This document shows, one piece after another, positions 37,830-50,138 of a stretch of DNA of 64,000 nt. Position 1 is the stretch's first letter, and every line of letters begins with the position of its first letter. Source of the DNA: Daucus carota subsp. sativus. Taxonomy: Eukaryota; Streptophyta; Magnoliopsida; Apiales; Apiaceae. Where the stretch lies: the NCBI RefSeq assembly GCF_001625215.2, contig NC_030387.2, positions 8,026,501 through 8,090,500 on the forward strand. The letters are read 5' to 3'. The notes below the pieces were generated by a model. The model was not told the DNA's origin, searched no databases, and worked only from the letters and a program-made list of their open reading frames with translations. A program made the translations under genes and the position numbers.

Positions 37830-38480
37830 AACAGCATCAAGATCATTGATGATGGCTTATCGCCGGATTCTTCTCAATGAGGGTGGTGACTAGTGTAGGG
37901 TGGTTGAGATCGTAGGTTAGGGTTCGTCATTGCACATAAAACTAGGGTTTTCACCATAAGTCTCTGGCTCACAAGAACTGTCAATGAATACAACAAAACT
38001 ACATACTCCTATTTATATGGGATCAAGCCATACATAGTTCTTGTCCCTAAGAAACCTACTAGGATTCAGTTTCCCCTCTAACCGCCTTCCTGAAAGTGGC
38101 CTAATGTGATAAGGCCTAGCCATGGGTCTCGAAACGTGTCGGACAGTACATGGCTTTTCTAATCTCATTCAGACTCGAATTCACCCAAGCTTAACATAAT
38201 CGTCGTTTCATGACTTAGCCGAAATGTAAGGACAACCCACTAGACTCTAGAGCAGGGCCTTTTAAGAAATGTCTTCGAGAAGATCCTAAGAGCTTTCCAA
38301 CAAGGACAACCTGTTAGAATACAGAGCAAGGCCTTCCCTGATCTCCTTCCACTACTCCCCAATGCGGATGACCACCAAAATACAAAGTAGGTTCTTCGTC
38401 TATAAATGACAGATTCCATTTGCACAAAGGCATCCCTTAAGTACAAAATGATTTCTCCCGTCCTTCAAACTTTCATGCAA
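37830..38480 (-). mobile_element. Fragment of the same gypsy-type LTR family
   Basis: Shares with 25060-25480 the GGATCAAGCCATACATAGTT block (38029) and with 34690 the GAATACAGAGCAAGGCCTT-like block (38318). Boundaries are approximate and no target duplication was found. Confidence 0.55.
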
Positions 38481-39467
38481 GCCATGCTAGGTACCAGAAC
38501 ATGGTCATCTAAAAATGACACAAAATTGTTAATTAACAACAAGTTAAAATCGTCATGTACGGTCAAAAAACCATCATATATGACACTCCCTCGAAAGATA
38601 TAAAAAAAATTAAACAATTGATACCAAAAGACATTAATGTAATAACAACATATAATTTTCTCAACTAAATCAATTAACACAATTGAATATAAATAAATCT
38701 AGCAACAAATGAAATCACAAAGATAATCGAATTACGAAATATATAATCAATAATAAGGATGCATATTACAAATAATAGTAGACATATGTCCCACATAAAA
38801 ATCACTCACACATTTATAATTCCAACAACCATAATGCACATATGTACTATCTTATTAGATTTTATTAAAACTAAATTAACAATCAAACATAGTATTTAAA
38901 TAAGCTAAATACAAAAAATTTGAACACATACCATTGTTGTGGGACCAATTCACACGGTTCTTACCTTATTAGATGTAAAAAGAGATGGGTAGACACTGGA
39001 TGTGCCTAATTTAACTCTTCGTTGACTAACCATTAATTGTGTTGGCTGAGTTATACTTAACATTTTAGCATCGATTACAAATCTGCTATTTTATCGATTT
39101 CTGTATGGATGATGTATCGATATAAATTGAGGGATTTTTTATTGTGGTAATTGAGTATTTAAATGATGAAGAAAAGTGATATCATTCGAAAGATAATGTA
39201 AAATATAATATAATAAAGTGATCAATTTTTTTGAAAACGAAGAAATTTGAACGTAAGATTAATTAAAAATTAGGATTTGTGACTATAACAGAGGAAGGGG
39301 ATGAAGAAAACTAGAAATTGAAATTTTGTTATTCTATGATATAAATTGTGTTCATTACTTAAAGTAGTTATAGTAACAATTAATGTAGGCGAAAATTAAT
39401 GTAATTAGAAAAATACATATTGTTTAAATACAAATACATCTTCATGATATAAAAATTTAAATTTATC

Positions 39468-39498
<31 letters not shown>

Positions 39499-40215
39499 GT
39501 GTGAATAATAAAAAATATTAAAATTCATTTGCATGGTCATGATATGAGCTAGTATATATTATTCTCAATTTCAAAAAAATTAGTAAAAATTTAAAAATCA
39601 CAATCTAATATTATAATGCACATTAAGTAGTGACTCAAAATACTAACTACTTTCACTATTTGACACGTCACATGAATCTAAATTATGAGTTCAAATTGAA
39701 CAAACAAAATTCTATTTTATTCATTTTATACTTTCATTATTCAGACTGCTTTTATCCTATTGTGTTTCAGATCAGATATCGAATCCAGGCGATACATGTA
39801 AGTAGAGTAAATAAACTGCATATAACTTAATAAAACTGAAATATGAAAAAAATTATAAATTTGACTCGAAATGTTATATATTTAGATGTATAAATAAAAA
39901 TAATAAAATAATAAAAAACACAATTCAGAAAAAGGAAAAAGAAACAGAATGTGATGTTTAGAATTCTATGATGCTATATATCATCATCTTCATCATCGTC
40001 TGAACCAGATTGTTTCCTGTGTAGAAACCTTTTTTACCTCTGCACTTCCTATCAATTTGTATTCGTATTTGTATCTCTACGTGTTTATATAATCATCCTT
40101 CTCATTCACTCTCTATACGTATAAACCGGGAGATACAAATATTTATACTCTAATAGAATTAACATAATTTTACCAGAAACTCTCCTTTCATGTCTTCTTC
40201 CATCCGGTCTTGATC
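38481..40215. other. Intergenic, upstream of the O-fucosyltransferase-like gene
   Basis: Very AT-rich, with a short (AT)n at about 39473-39500. No recognised gene. The last few hundred bases should hold the promoter and 5' UTR of the gene at 40216. Confidence 0.4.
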
Positions 40216-42919
40216 ATGCCATCAGGTGGCTCCACCTGTCCTAGTCCCCGCGGCGGAGTTACAGCTCATCGCCGCCGTGTCGTTGATTTAATTCCCGACG
40301 GCGAAAAGACACCCACAACCGAGCTAGGTGACGATGCATGTTGCACCAGCCACCACAAAAACTTTGCGGGTGCATTGCTAAATTCAAATAATATCGTCAA
40401 TAGGATTTTTCATTTTTCGAATTCCATGAAATCCAGGAAGAATATGGGACGGACAATACTCGGAGGCTTGATTTTACTGCTTGTGGTTTCCACGTTAATT
40501 AAAATTTCTTTTGTGCTTTCCAGTATTCATTACAACTTGGACATTATTAGCGGTAATAATAATAATGGTAGGAGATTAAATAGATTATTTATTCCTAATG
40601 CATGGGCTCCACCTTTGCATCAAACTCAGCTTGTCATGGCTGCTCAAGAAGATGAATTTTCTTCCATGCCTAAACGTGTTCCAGAAAATTACCCCGTAAG
40701 TTTCCTTGTAATTTGAGGCTTTTCACTAGTTTCTCGTTATGCTGATTGCTTTTTTTTTTTTGTTATAAAAATAGGGTCTTTTGAGTGTGTGACCATGGGC
40801 ACACACTAACAACTACTTTTTACTTAGGTGGGGGATTTTGATTGCTGTAAATTTTTATGCATACAGGGACCATCATTATTAATGGGTTTAGAGTCAATAG
40901 AAATCCACCACCTAATTAAAAACTGGTTATTAGGGCATACACTAGAAAATCCGTTAGAAATATGCTGACTAGTTCACTGTCAGGATGCTCTAGGAGTTAT
41001 CAGATTTTGTTAGATAACTTTTGTAATGCTTATAGCAGAAAATATCATGTGTTGTAGATTATTGTGTTGTCTTCTACTGTTAGCATACATGTACATATCT
41101 TCATCTCTTTCTGGATTATGCAGCCTCCAAATATTTGGACGAAGCCATACAGTGAGGACTACTATCAGTGCATCGGTCGCCCAAAAATTCAAATAAGTAT
41201 ATTCAACTATCCTCACCTTTTTTGTATCTTTTACTCCTGCATCAACATTACTCTTTGCTTACCAAACCTTTTTCTCTCTTTTTCTTCTTTTACGTGCATG
41301 CAGGATCACCTACGAATGGTTATCTTCTCATTAATGCCAATGGCGGATTGAATCAAATGAGAACAGGAGTATGTTTCAGAATTAAGATGAGTCGAATTCT
41401 CTAGTTTGTTTGAAAATAGTTTTAAGATGAATTCTTTACAAATGCAGATATGCGACATGGTTGCAATTGCGAAGTTAATGAATGCAACTCTGGTGCTTCC
41501 TTCTCTTGATCATGAGTCCTTTTGGTCGGATCCTAGGTATGTTACTCTTCGTCCTTGTCTAGCTGTAGCATTATATATATATATATTTTTAAATGATTTC
41601 AGCATACCTAATTATCAATGCCTTTCTAGTGGATTCAAGGATATTTTCGATTGGAACCACTTCACTGAAGTTCTGAAACATGATATTGACGTAGTTGAGT
41701 CACTGCCACCACAATATGCAGCAATAACGCCTTACCAAAAGACTCCTATATCTTGGTCCAAGGTCTGGCGAATTCTTCCCATCCCTACAAATACTCTTTC
41801 AACGTGTACCTTTTGTATTTGTTCAAGACTAAAGCCTCGATCCCTTTTCTATTCTCAGGCAAGTTACTACCGACAGGAGATTGCATCATTGTTGAAAGAG
41901 CATAAAGTGGTGCAGTTTACCCACACAGACTCAAGACTAGCTAACAATGGCCTTCCAGGCTCTATACAAAGGCTTAGGTGTCGTGCCAATTATGAGGCTA
42001 CTCGTTACACAGAGGAGATTGAGGAGCTTGGAAAGAAATTGGTTAATAGACTTAAGAGTGAAGGCCAACCTTATGTTGCCCTTCATTTGAGGTAATTAGT
42101 AATTGCATGCGACTTAAAATGTTAACATGTTTGCTTGTCAGAGACAGGAACTGATTCGATTAATCACATATGCAGATATGAGAAAGACATGCTTGCTTTC
42201 ACAGGCTGCAATCACAACCATACAGTTGATGAGGTAGAGGAACTTCGTATGATGAGGTACAATGTTTCCCACTGGAAAGAAAAGGAGATAGACGGCAATG
42301 AGAAAAGACTACAGGGGGGATGCCCTATGTCCCCAAGAGAAGCTGCTCTGTTTCTCAAGGCCATGGGTTATCCAGCCTCCACAACCATATACATAGTTGC
42401 GGGTGAAATTTATGGTCGTAGCAGCATGGATGCCTTCAAATCAGAATTTCCAAATGTTTTCACACACAACACTCTTGCCACAAAACAAGAACTGGAGCCC
42501 TTTCAGCAATATCAGAATCGCCTCGCAGCTCTGGATTACATTGTTGCCCTTGAAAGCGACGTCTTTATATACACATATGACGGGAATATGGCAAAAGCAG
42601 TACAGGGGCACAGGAGGTTTCAAGGATTTCGAAAGACTATCAACCCTGACAGGTTTGTTATATTTTTTGTGAAAATATTGTTATAGCTCAAATATTAACA
42701 TTTTCTTCCCTTGTGCGTTGTAGATTAAAATTTGTAAGAGCGATAGATGAACTGGATGCTGGTACTATAAGCTGGGAAGAATTTTCTTCACAGGTGAAGA
42801 GGTTACACGCCGACAGGCTTGGAGCACCATATCTTAGATTGGCTGGTGAAACACCAAAAGAAGAAGAAAATTTCTATGCAAACCCCTTACCTGGGTGTGT
42901 TTGCAATAGATCTCATTAG
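40216..42919 (+). CDS. Plant O-fucosyltransferase-family protein (DUF246/GT106-type), Golgi type II membrane protein
   Basis: Eight exons, 581 residues: 40216-40695, 41124-41196, 41304-41368, 41448-41536, 41630-41762, 41859-42091, 42176-42652, 42724-42919. The first ATG in the frame ([14 protein letters not shown]) is used. One membrane segment lies at residues 80-103 ([20 protein letters not shown]) behind a basic patch (MKSRKNMGR), as in type II Golgi glycosyltransferases. The catalytic domain shows [74 protein letters not shown] and [20 protein letters not shown]. Members transfer fucose or, for some GT106 members, rhamnose to pectin; the exact substrate here cannot be told. Intron 1 holds a MITE. 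The C-terminus ends in CVCNRSH. Confidence 0.9.
40771..40954. mobile_element. MITE of the GTGTGCCC-GGGCACAC family, copy 2, inside an intron
   Basis: Decayed copy in intron 1 of the O-fucosyltransferase-like gene. The left end has GTGTGACCATGGGCACAC near 40787; the right end reads GGGCATACACTAGAAAATCCGT. The outer bases match the ends at 23355-23564. Confidence 0.6.
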
Positions 42920-43369
42920 GGAACATCTAGGGCGCAGATGTAAACTAAGGGATATTTCAAGAAGATAGTTTTTTTTTGTATTGTATTGAAAACATGTATG
43001 GCTTTCATTGTAATAGCCATTGCCCACAATCGGCACTGTGAAAACCCCATAACTTTCAACTCGCTCTTCAACTCATAGCAGCTATTAGGGGAATGCAAAT
43101 GTAGCTAAAAATTCGATATCTCTGTATGGAAAAAAGCGAGGACAGAAGCATGATGCCGAAAAAAGTAATATTGGTGAGATGGATTATTTGGTTGACATAT
43201 ATTGTTTACAATGATACCAACATACACTTTTTTCCATCTTTGGTTTTATTAATTGGTTAGTCAAGTTGAGGTTATATTAGCAACCCATTCCACGTAAATC
43301 GATCTAAATTTTTTCAACTCGATTCATGAAAAATGAATTAATAAGCAAACCCTATTTAAATTAAATCGT

Positions 43370-43444
<75 letters not shown>

Positions 43445-44527
43445 CTTTTAATCTGGGTAACTTGGTCACTACAATTCTCAGCCGTAGGATTGCCATGAAG
43501 AGTTTTGTTAAATGCACGTACATGTCCCTATAACCGTTTTAACAAAAAGATGGCAATAAACAGGCGGCCCACATTAAATGGAGAGCACAAAAACTTACGT
43601 AACAAATGGATTAGTTCTGTGATTTTATTTATTTGATACATAACAAAGTGAAAGGATAAAAAGAACAAAATAAATGTTATGAAACAGATAATATATAGCA
43701 CATATAGAAACTGAAAAATGCATAAAAAACTTAAATCTGTTATAATAATTATAAAAGAATATGTAGTATAACGTAGTACTAAATATCAAAATAATAACAC
43801 GAAAAATATATATTATTCTATTATTTTGTAATTAATTTGCACACTTTTATATATTTGTGTGTGTTTTGTAATTGTTTGTAGCCTTTATTATATTTGATGA
43901 TATATATTTTTCTATACTATGTTCGGCAATTATTTTAGATGTTCACTGATATGTCTTTAATTATATTTGATGTTAGGTACTATTATGTACTATGTTCGGT
44001 AATTATTTTAGCTGTTCACTGCTACATCTGTAGTGTATTTGTTCTATAATTTAACTTTTTCTCCCCATGTTATGTAATTTATTTGTTATATACTTTCATT
44101 TTTGTTGTATGTTCTTTTTTTGGTAACATTTTATACCTTTTTTATATTTTTTTATGTTATGTAAAATCTTGTGCACAATTAATTTTACATAACATATAAT
44201 AAATTACATTTTATTTAAAAATTATAAATGTGTTATGTGTTTTTAAAACTATATATTTTTAATAGTTTTAACTTTTGTAATAAAGATATTTTTGTATTAT
44301 ATTATAACTAATTTAAATACAACTATAACTACACAACATAAAATTGAACTAGAGAGCATAAATACAAGTAAGCATGTCAATATGTCATGTACATGTTCTT
44401 CCTAGTTTCTAGGGTTTGAATGTATGGTACGTGTCTCTCCTAATTTTATGTTGTGTCCTTTTTCTACTTTTAGTCTTGACCGCCTTTTTGTTTCATATAT
44501 CAATGGCTCTTGATAACAGTTACTAAT
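42920..44527. other. 3' UTR, (TA)n tract and AT-rich intergenic
   Basis: A (TA)n run lies at 43372-43440. An imperfect direct repeat of CTATGTTCGG(C/T)AATTATTTTAG(A/C)TGTTCACTG occurs at about 43916 and 43989. No gene was recognised. Confidence 0.45.
43372..43440. repeat. (TA)n microsatellite, about 34 units
   Basis: Uninterrupted TA repeat, about 69 bp, downstream of the O-fucosyltransferase-like gene. Confidence 0.95.
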
Positions 44528-44833
44528 GTTGTGTTTGGTTGGGGTGAATAAAATTGGAGGGAATGGAATGAAAGTTGCACTATAAATTAGTTGAATGTTT
44601 AATAATTTCAATCCATCCGCCATTCCATTCTTATCACCCTTAACTAGAGTTCAAACCCTCCACTTTGTGAAGGAATGCTCTATTCCTTATCATACTTATT
44701 TTCTACCCAGATCTTATCATACAAAATTTGCACTAGCTATTATTTTTTCAAAGTCTTCCCTTCTACACTTTATATTTCCTTTTGTTTTCACTCTTTCCAT
44801 TCCATTCCATTTACTCCAACCAAACACAACATA
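44528..44833. mobile_element. 306-bp MITE with 10-bp target duplication
   Basis: Left end GTTGTGTTTGGTTGGGGTGA; the right end contains its inverted form (CTCCAACCAAACACAAC) plus three bases. Flanked by AGTTACTAAT at 44518-44527 and 44834-44843, a perfect 10-bp match, suggesting a Mutator-type origin. Confidence 0.8.
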
Positions 44834-44870
44834 AGTTACTAATTCTACTGGATACCTAAGGAGAATCCCC

Positions 44871-44871
<1 letters not shown>

Positions 44872-44913
<42 letters not shown>

Positions 44914-44925
44914 CACACACACACA
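44872..44925. repeat. Compound (TA)n(CA)n microsatellite
   Basis: TA repeat followed directly by a CA repeat. Confidence 0.9.
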
Positions 44926-45195
44926 TATAAAAGAAAGTTCTATGGAGACTATATTTTTTGGAGGCTTTAGAGACTTAATCACAACCATCCATTTTTTACA
45001 CATCCAAGGGCTGCAGATATTTTTCCAGCACATTCGTTTCTCTCCCTATCCTGTCCTGCACTTCTAAATCGGTGAACAACAAGCAGTACTTCTAAATCCT
45101 ACACATGACATAAAATAATAATTCCATGATATTGGTGTTCAATCACCGAAATCCTAACAAATAAAAATAATAATTGTTTACAAAACAAAGATATA

Positions 45196-45230
<35 letters not shown>

Positions 45231-46798
45231 TTTGAATCTTTGGCACCGCTTTCTGATTTAACTTTGTTTGAAAGTTGTTCGACTCCTGGAAACAAACATA
45301 AGGCCTAGCTTGACTCTTGGACCATTGACTTGTTGACTCGATCAATTCTTCGATTAATAAATACGACTAATAACTTCATACCTGTTGACTTTTAGTGCAC
45401 TAATCAGGATTATAAACGACTAACACTGAAATCAAATTTAGTATCGTCTTTATCAAATAACATCGATTAGTCTATTCCAACTTAAAAATGCTTCAGATTT
45501 GATTACGAATAATCAGGTATGTGTACTAGAATCAACTGGTACTTCATACTAGAGCGGTAGACAAAATCTGATCCTTGAAACAACTTATGTTTTATTCTTC
45601 ACTAAGGTTTGAACATAATAATGAACTTCTTCTAATGATTCTGTAATTGCTTCAGTTTCTTGATTATCTGATTTTGTATGTACCTATTCTTTAATATGTC
45701 GATACATGTATTATACTCACTTATTGTTTCCTATCTTGTTATAGTGTTGATTTATCGTTATTATAATCTACGTTACATTATAAAGAAGCATTATAAAGAA
45801 GCATGAGCCAATCAAAATCCACCAAACTTATAAAATTTGGTGCTTATTGTGTGCCCATGGGCACACATTAGAGAAACCGTTTTTATAATATATTTAGGTG
45901 CTAAGAGCATCTCCAACCATATTGAACTTCTAACTAAAAATAATTACTATATATTTTGCATAAAAAATCATAGAGATCGTATAAGAAAAAATAACTCCAA
46001 TGAGGCATTTCTTTTGTCTATAATTTTTAGCGTGATGTTGACTATATTTATTGAACCTCCAGAGACCTGTAAGAATATTACACATCATTTATTAACATAT
46101 TCAACGGATATATTTTATTTGTAACGACACAAAATAATAATAACATACTAATTCTAAAATATAACCAATCAATATAGTCGGTACGAACGAAGCACAATGT
46201 CTTAGAGGTTCAACAAATTTAATACAGAATATTCAAATATTTTAGTCGATGCTCTAAGAGCATCTCTAACATGTGCTGGCAAAAAATGGTTGGTTAAATT
46301 GGACATGTAATAATATAAAATTTGTGAAACTTGTAAATATTGTGCTGAAATAAGATTGATTATATTGATCGCTGATATTTTAAGAATCATATATTATTAT
46401 TATGAGGCCATTTGGGTTAGCTTAAAACAAGTGACTTCTCGCTTAAATTAAAGAATTGGAGTAGAAGTGATAAGTAAATAAGTTAATAAAACGTTTGAAA
46501 AAGAAATAGAAGCTCCGAGGGAACAACAGCATTCTCAACTTCTTAAAAATGCTTCTGCTTGTTTACATAAACAAGTTAAGAAAAATAGAACAAATGACCG
46601 CTATATTTAATTGTTATAAATATAATATATATAGCTTGAATATGATAAAAGATGATGTGAAATCTGAAGGGTGGACAAATTAATATCATAAAATTGACTA
46701 ACTGTTTTTTTTTCTATAATTTTTTATTTATAATATATATATTTGTTTTACCCAAGAAATCTGCTTTTGTACAGCTCTTAGAGACTTAGGTTGTGTTC
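44926..46798. other. Intergenic, AT-rich, with repeat relics
   Basis: Contains a (TA)n run at 45197-45228 and a partial relic of the GTGTGCCCATGGGCACAC MITE family near 45836-45880. No gene was recognised. Confidence 0.45.
45790..45880. mobile_element. Single terminus of the GTGTGCCC-GGGCACAC MITE family, copy 3
   Basis: TTGGTGCTTATTGTGTGCCC then ATGGGCACACATTAGAGAAACCGT matches the right end of the copy at 23564. No matching left end was found nearby, so this looks truncated. Confidence 0.5.
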
Positions 46799-47117
46799 AC
46801 TTGGAGTGAATGGAATGGAGGGAGAATGGAATGAAGTTTGTACTACAAAATGGTGTTGATCAAATAAAATGTATATAATTGTCATTCCTTCCATCATTCC
46901 AACCTTACTATTTTAACTATAACTCTAACCCACATGTTTTGGAAGGAATGCTCATTCCATTTCAACATCATGCTTCTTCACAATCTTTCTCACAAAAAAA
47001 TTAACTACATTCATATTTTGTCACCATTATCTCATACTTTCTTCTTTCTCCTTAAAACTTCTATATAATTTTTCATTCCATTCTCCCCTCATTCCATTCC
47101 ATGAAGTGAACACAGCC
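46799..47117. mobile_element. 319-bp MITE
   Basis: Left end GGTTGTGTTCACTTGGAGTG; right end, reverse complemented, GGCTGTGTTCACTTCATGGA. The inverted repeats extend for about 45 bp over AATGGAATG motifs. Both flanks carry TTAGAGACTTA, which may be the target duplication or a local repeat. Confidence 0.75.
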
Positions 47118-47150
47118 AATTAGAGACTTACAAAATCTTAGAGACTTTTA

Positions 47151-47595
47151 GGGGTCGTTTGGTTCGAGGTGTTCAGGTATCAGGTATGGGTTTTCTCCAT
47201 TCCAAACCTATACCCGGTGTTTGGTTAAGAAAAAATCATTTTGAAACCCATTCCTCAAACCCACAAGGTATGAGATTCTCATACCCAAGTAGGGAGGTGG
47301 GTTTCAGGTATGGGTATGAGGAATGAAAGTTTTTTTTATTTCATCTATATTTATACATTAAATATATATTTTTGATACAAGACTAAATCAACAACTCAAA
47401 GATACATAAAAAAATATTAATTAAAATAATATTTTGAATTTATTAAAATTAATGATTTAAAAATATTTTAAATAAAAAATGTTCATTCCGTCAAACAACC
47501 AAACACCTGATATCAAAAATGATACCTCAACCCCATACCATGCTAACCCGATTCCTCATTCCAACCCCATACCGACTCTCGAACCAAACGTCCCC
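47151..47595. mobile_element. 445-bp Tourist-like MITE with TTA target duplication
   Basis: Left end GGGGTCGTTTGGTTCGAG is complementary to the right end CTCGAACCAAACGTCCCC (one mismatch). TTA flanks both sides (47148-47150 and 47596-47598), the PIF/Harbinger duplication, so it is probably mobilised by Harbinger transposase. Confidence 0.8.
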
Positions 47596-47986
47596 TTAGA
47601 GACTTAGACCGTCTCCAACGCAGGCCTGAGTGCTGCGCTGGCGACCTGTCCTTGGATCCATGTTCGTTTATTGCATTGGAGGAAAAACTGGACTTGGCCG
47701 GGGCCCGAGTTGGTGGCCAGCCAACTTGTGCAGCTTTTTCTATTTTTTTTTTGTTTTGTAGCACATGGGCTTGTCTCTTGAATCAAAGTTGTATTCATGC
47801 AATTACTTTCACTTTTCTTTTTAACTGAACTTCATACAGACCCTGCAAATATAACGTCTATATTAACGTTATCATATTAACGTTTAAAAAATTTTAAAAA
47901 TTATAACGTTCCAAAATTTTCATTATAAATAAGAAGTTTGCTGATAAAAAATTTCACACTCTCTCTTCTACAAATTTGGATACAAG

Positions 47987-48606
47987 ATGAATCCAAATAA
48001 TTATTCTGCTTCAAACCCACAAAATTCCCAATTTCCGAATACTCAATATCCATATCCGTTTCCAAATCCATATTTACCATATGCCCAAAATCCAAATATT
48101 GAAAATTCTCAATTTTCAAACCCGCAAAATCCAACTTACAATCCTCAAGCCCCGAATTCTCAATTTCCATTCCAAATCCGTATTTTTCGCATTCACAAAA
48201 TTCACAATTCCCGTTTGTTCAAAATTTTCAAAATATACCCCCACAATTTGGAACCCAACAAACTACTATTAGTAATGATTCCCCACAATCACGAGGTTCT
48301 GCTTTCGATAATACTAATATTATCGATCTTAATGATGATGTCATCGAAGTCGAAAATGCGCGAGAAGGTATCTCTCAGTGGACGTGGAGTGAAGATAAAC
48401 TTCTAATTAGTGCATGGTTGAATGTATGAACCGATCCCATAACCGGTAATGACCAAAAAAGTGAAGCATTTTGGGATCGAATTCGCGAGTATTGTGAAGA
48501 AAGTACTCCAGGGCTTATAAAAAGAGGAGCTATAGCTATGAAGAAAAGGTGGCAACGAATAAATGAAGGGGCTCAACGATACGGTGCGTGTTACGAAAAA
48601 GCTGAA
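47987..48606 (+). pseudogene. Harbinger ORF1 remnant (SANT/Myb-like), frameshifted and truncated
   Basis: Begins MNPNNYSASNPQNSQFPNTQ like copy 1. A frameshift at about 48175 leaves the frame. The SANT part reappears at 48300-48600 (IDLNDDVIEVENAREG, WTWSEDKLLISAWLNV, then a TGA at 48427-48429, RIREYCEESTPGLIKRGAIA). It ends at the deletion junction near 48606. Confidence 0.8.
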
Positions 48607-49381
48607 CGAACGTCTATTAAAGATGGGTGAGGATCGCGGATTTCCCGGTATGATGGGCAGTATTGATTGTATGCATTGGCAATGGAAGAATTGTCCTACA
48701 GCTTGGAAAGGAATGTTTACGAGCGGCCATAAAGGGGTTTCAACTATATTACTTGAAGCAGTCGCCTCATCAGATCTATGGATATGGCATGCATTTTTTG
48801 GAGTTGCCGGTTCTAATAATGATATAAATGTATTAGACCGGTCACCGGTATTTGACGAAGTGCTACAAGGTCGTGCTCCTGAAGTAAATTACAATGTTAA
48901 TGGTCATGATTATAATATGGGATATTACTTAACAGATGGAATTTATCCGGAATGGGCAACATTCATTAAAACTATTCCACGTCCCCAGGGTGATAAGAGA
49001 AGATTATTTGCAAAATATCAAGAAGGCCAAAGAAAAGATGTCGAACGAGCATTTGATGTATTACAGTCACGATTCGCAATTATACGTGGTCCAGCACGAT
49101 TTTGGGACAAAGGAGATCTCGCCAAAATAATGAGGGCATGTATCATATTACATAACATGATTGTCGAGGATGAAAGAGATACATATGCCACTCCATTTGG
49201 TCCTCTACCGACTTACGATGATGCAACAAATGGTTTATCACAACCGATTCTAGAGGAAGAACCTTTTATTCCTTACGAAAGGTATATTCAAAATAATGTT
49301 CGAATTCGTGACACAGAGAAGCATCGCCAACTACAAGCTGATTTAATTGAGCATATCTCGCAATTTCATAATAATCGTTAA
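48563..49381 (+). CDS. Truncated Harbinger transposase, C-terminal catalytic part, fused to ORF1-derived bases
   Basis: Open frame of 272 codons. The first 15 or so codons come from ORF1 DNA read out of frame; from RLLKMGEDRGFPGMM onward it is transposase. The catalytic motifs remain (GSIDCMHWQW, GSNNDINVLD, RKDVERAFDVLQSRF), but the N-terminal helix-turn-helix part is missing. It is probably not functional alone. The frame being open over 780 bases suggests a recent deletion. Confidence 0.75.
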   Translation: MKGLNDTVRVTKKLNERLLKMGEDRGFPGMMGSIDCMHWQWKNCPTAWKGMFTSGHKGVSTILLEAVASSDLWIWHAFFGVAGSNNDINVLDRSPVFDEVLQGRAPEVNYNVNGHDYNMGYYLTDGIYPEWATFIKTIPRPQGDKRRLFAKYQEGQRKDVERAFDVLQSRFAIIRGPARFWDKGDLAKIMRACIILHNMIVEDERDTYATPFGPLPTYDDATNGLSQPILEEEPFIPYERYIQNNVRIRDTEKHRQLQADLIEHISQFHNNR

Positions 49382-50138
49382 TTTATTTAATATGTCATGT
49401 TTTTAATTTTATGTTTTTAATTTATGTTTTTCGTATTCTTGTAATGCATTTTCAAGTTATGTATTTTCATTTAATTATGAGTGTGTTTAATAATATATTT
49501 TGTTTCTTAAATATCATTTAAGTTATGTTATTATAATAAATAAAAAAAAGGTTTACGGCTTGTGTTTATCAAATATAATATATGAAGTGAATGAATGAAT
49601 GAAATCATTCATTTATGCGGATTCGGGCTCTAATGCGGTGGAGCAACACAGACAACTCCAAAACTAAACTATATTTTGCTTGCGTGGCTCAGAAAATGGG
49701 TCCTACAAAACTTGGATCCGGGCTTTGCGTTGCTGATGGTCTTAGAGCAACAGCAATGGGCGAGACGCCCACGTCCAGGTTTTTAACCCCACCCAGTGAC
49801 ACGCAAGCAAAAACAGGGCTGTTCTGAAAGTTGGCCAGCCAGCTCCAACCCACCACTGCCCACTTCTTTTATTATATTGCTACTTCTAAATATTTAGACC
49901 CCACACATCTCTTTTGTATATTACATTTAACCGTATATGATTAATAATAATAGCTTAGTTATGATTTAATTATAATAGTTTAGTTAGTGTAAAATTAAAA
50001 TTAACAGAATATTTTTAATTTACATAAATTTAAAATTTAAAATAAAACATTTTCATTAATTAAAATACATAACATATAATTAAAAAAACGTTACACAAGC
50101 AACATAATCATAATTCTAAACATAAAAATTTAAATAAT

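Larger units (their letters stand above)
47607..49741 (+). mobile_element. PIF/Harbinger element, internally deleted (copy 2)
   Basis: 2135 bp. TTA at 47604-47606 and 49742-49744. Left end GACCGTCTCCAACGCAGGCC; right end, reverse complemented, GACCATCAGCAACGCAAAGC. The hairpin inside the left end is kept (47615-47622 with 47634-47641). ORF1 is broken and cut after its SANT region at about 48606. Sequence then continues directly in the transposase gene at the point matching 10300 in copy 1, so about 1.2 kb is lost. Confidence 0.9.
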
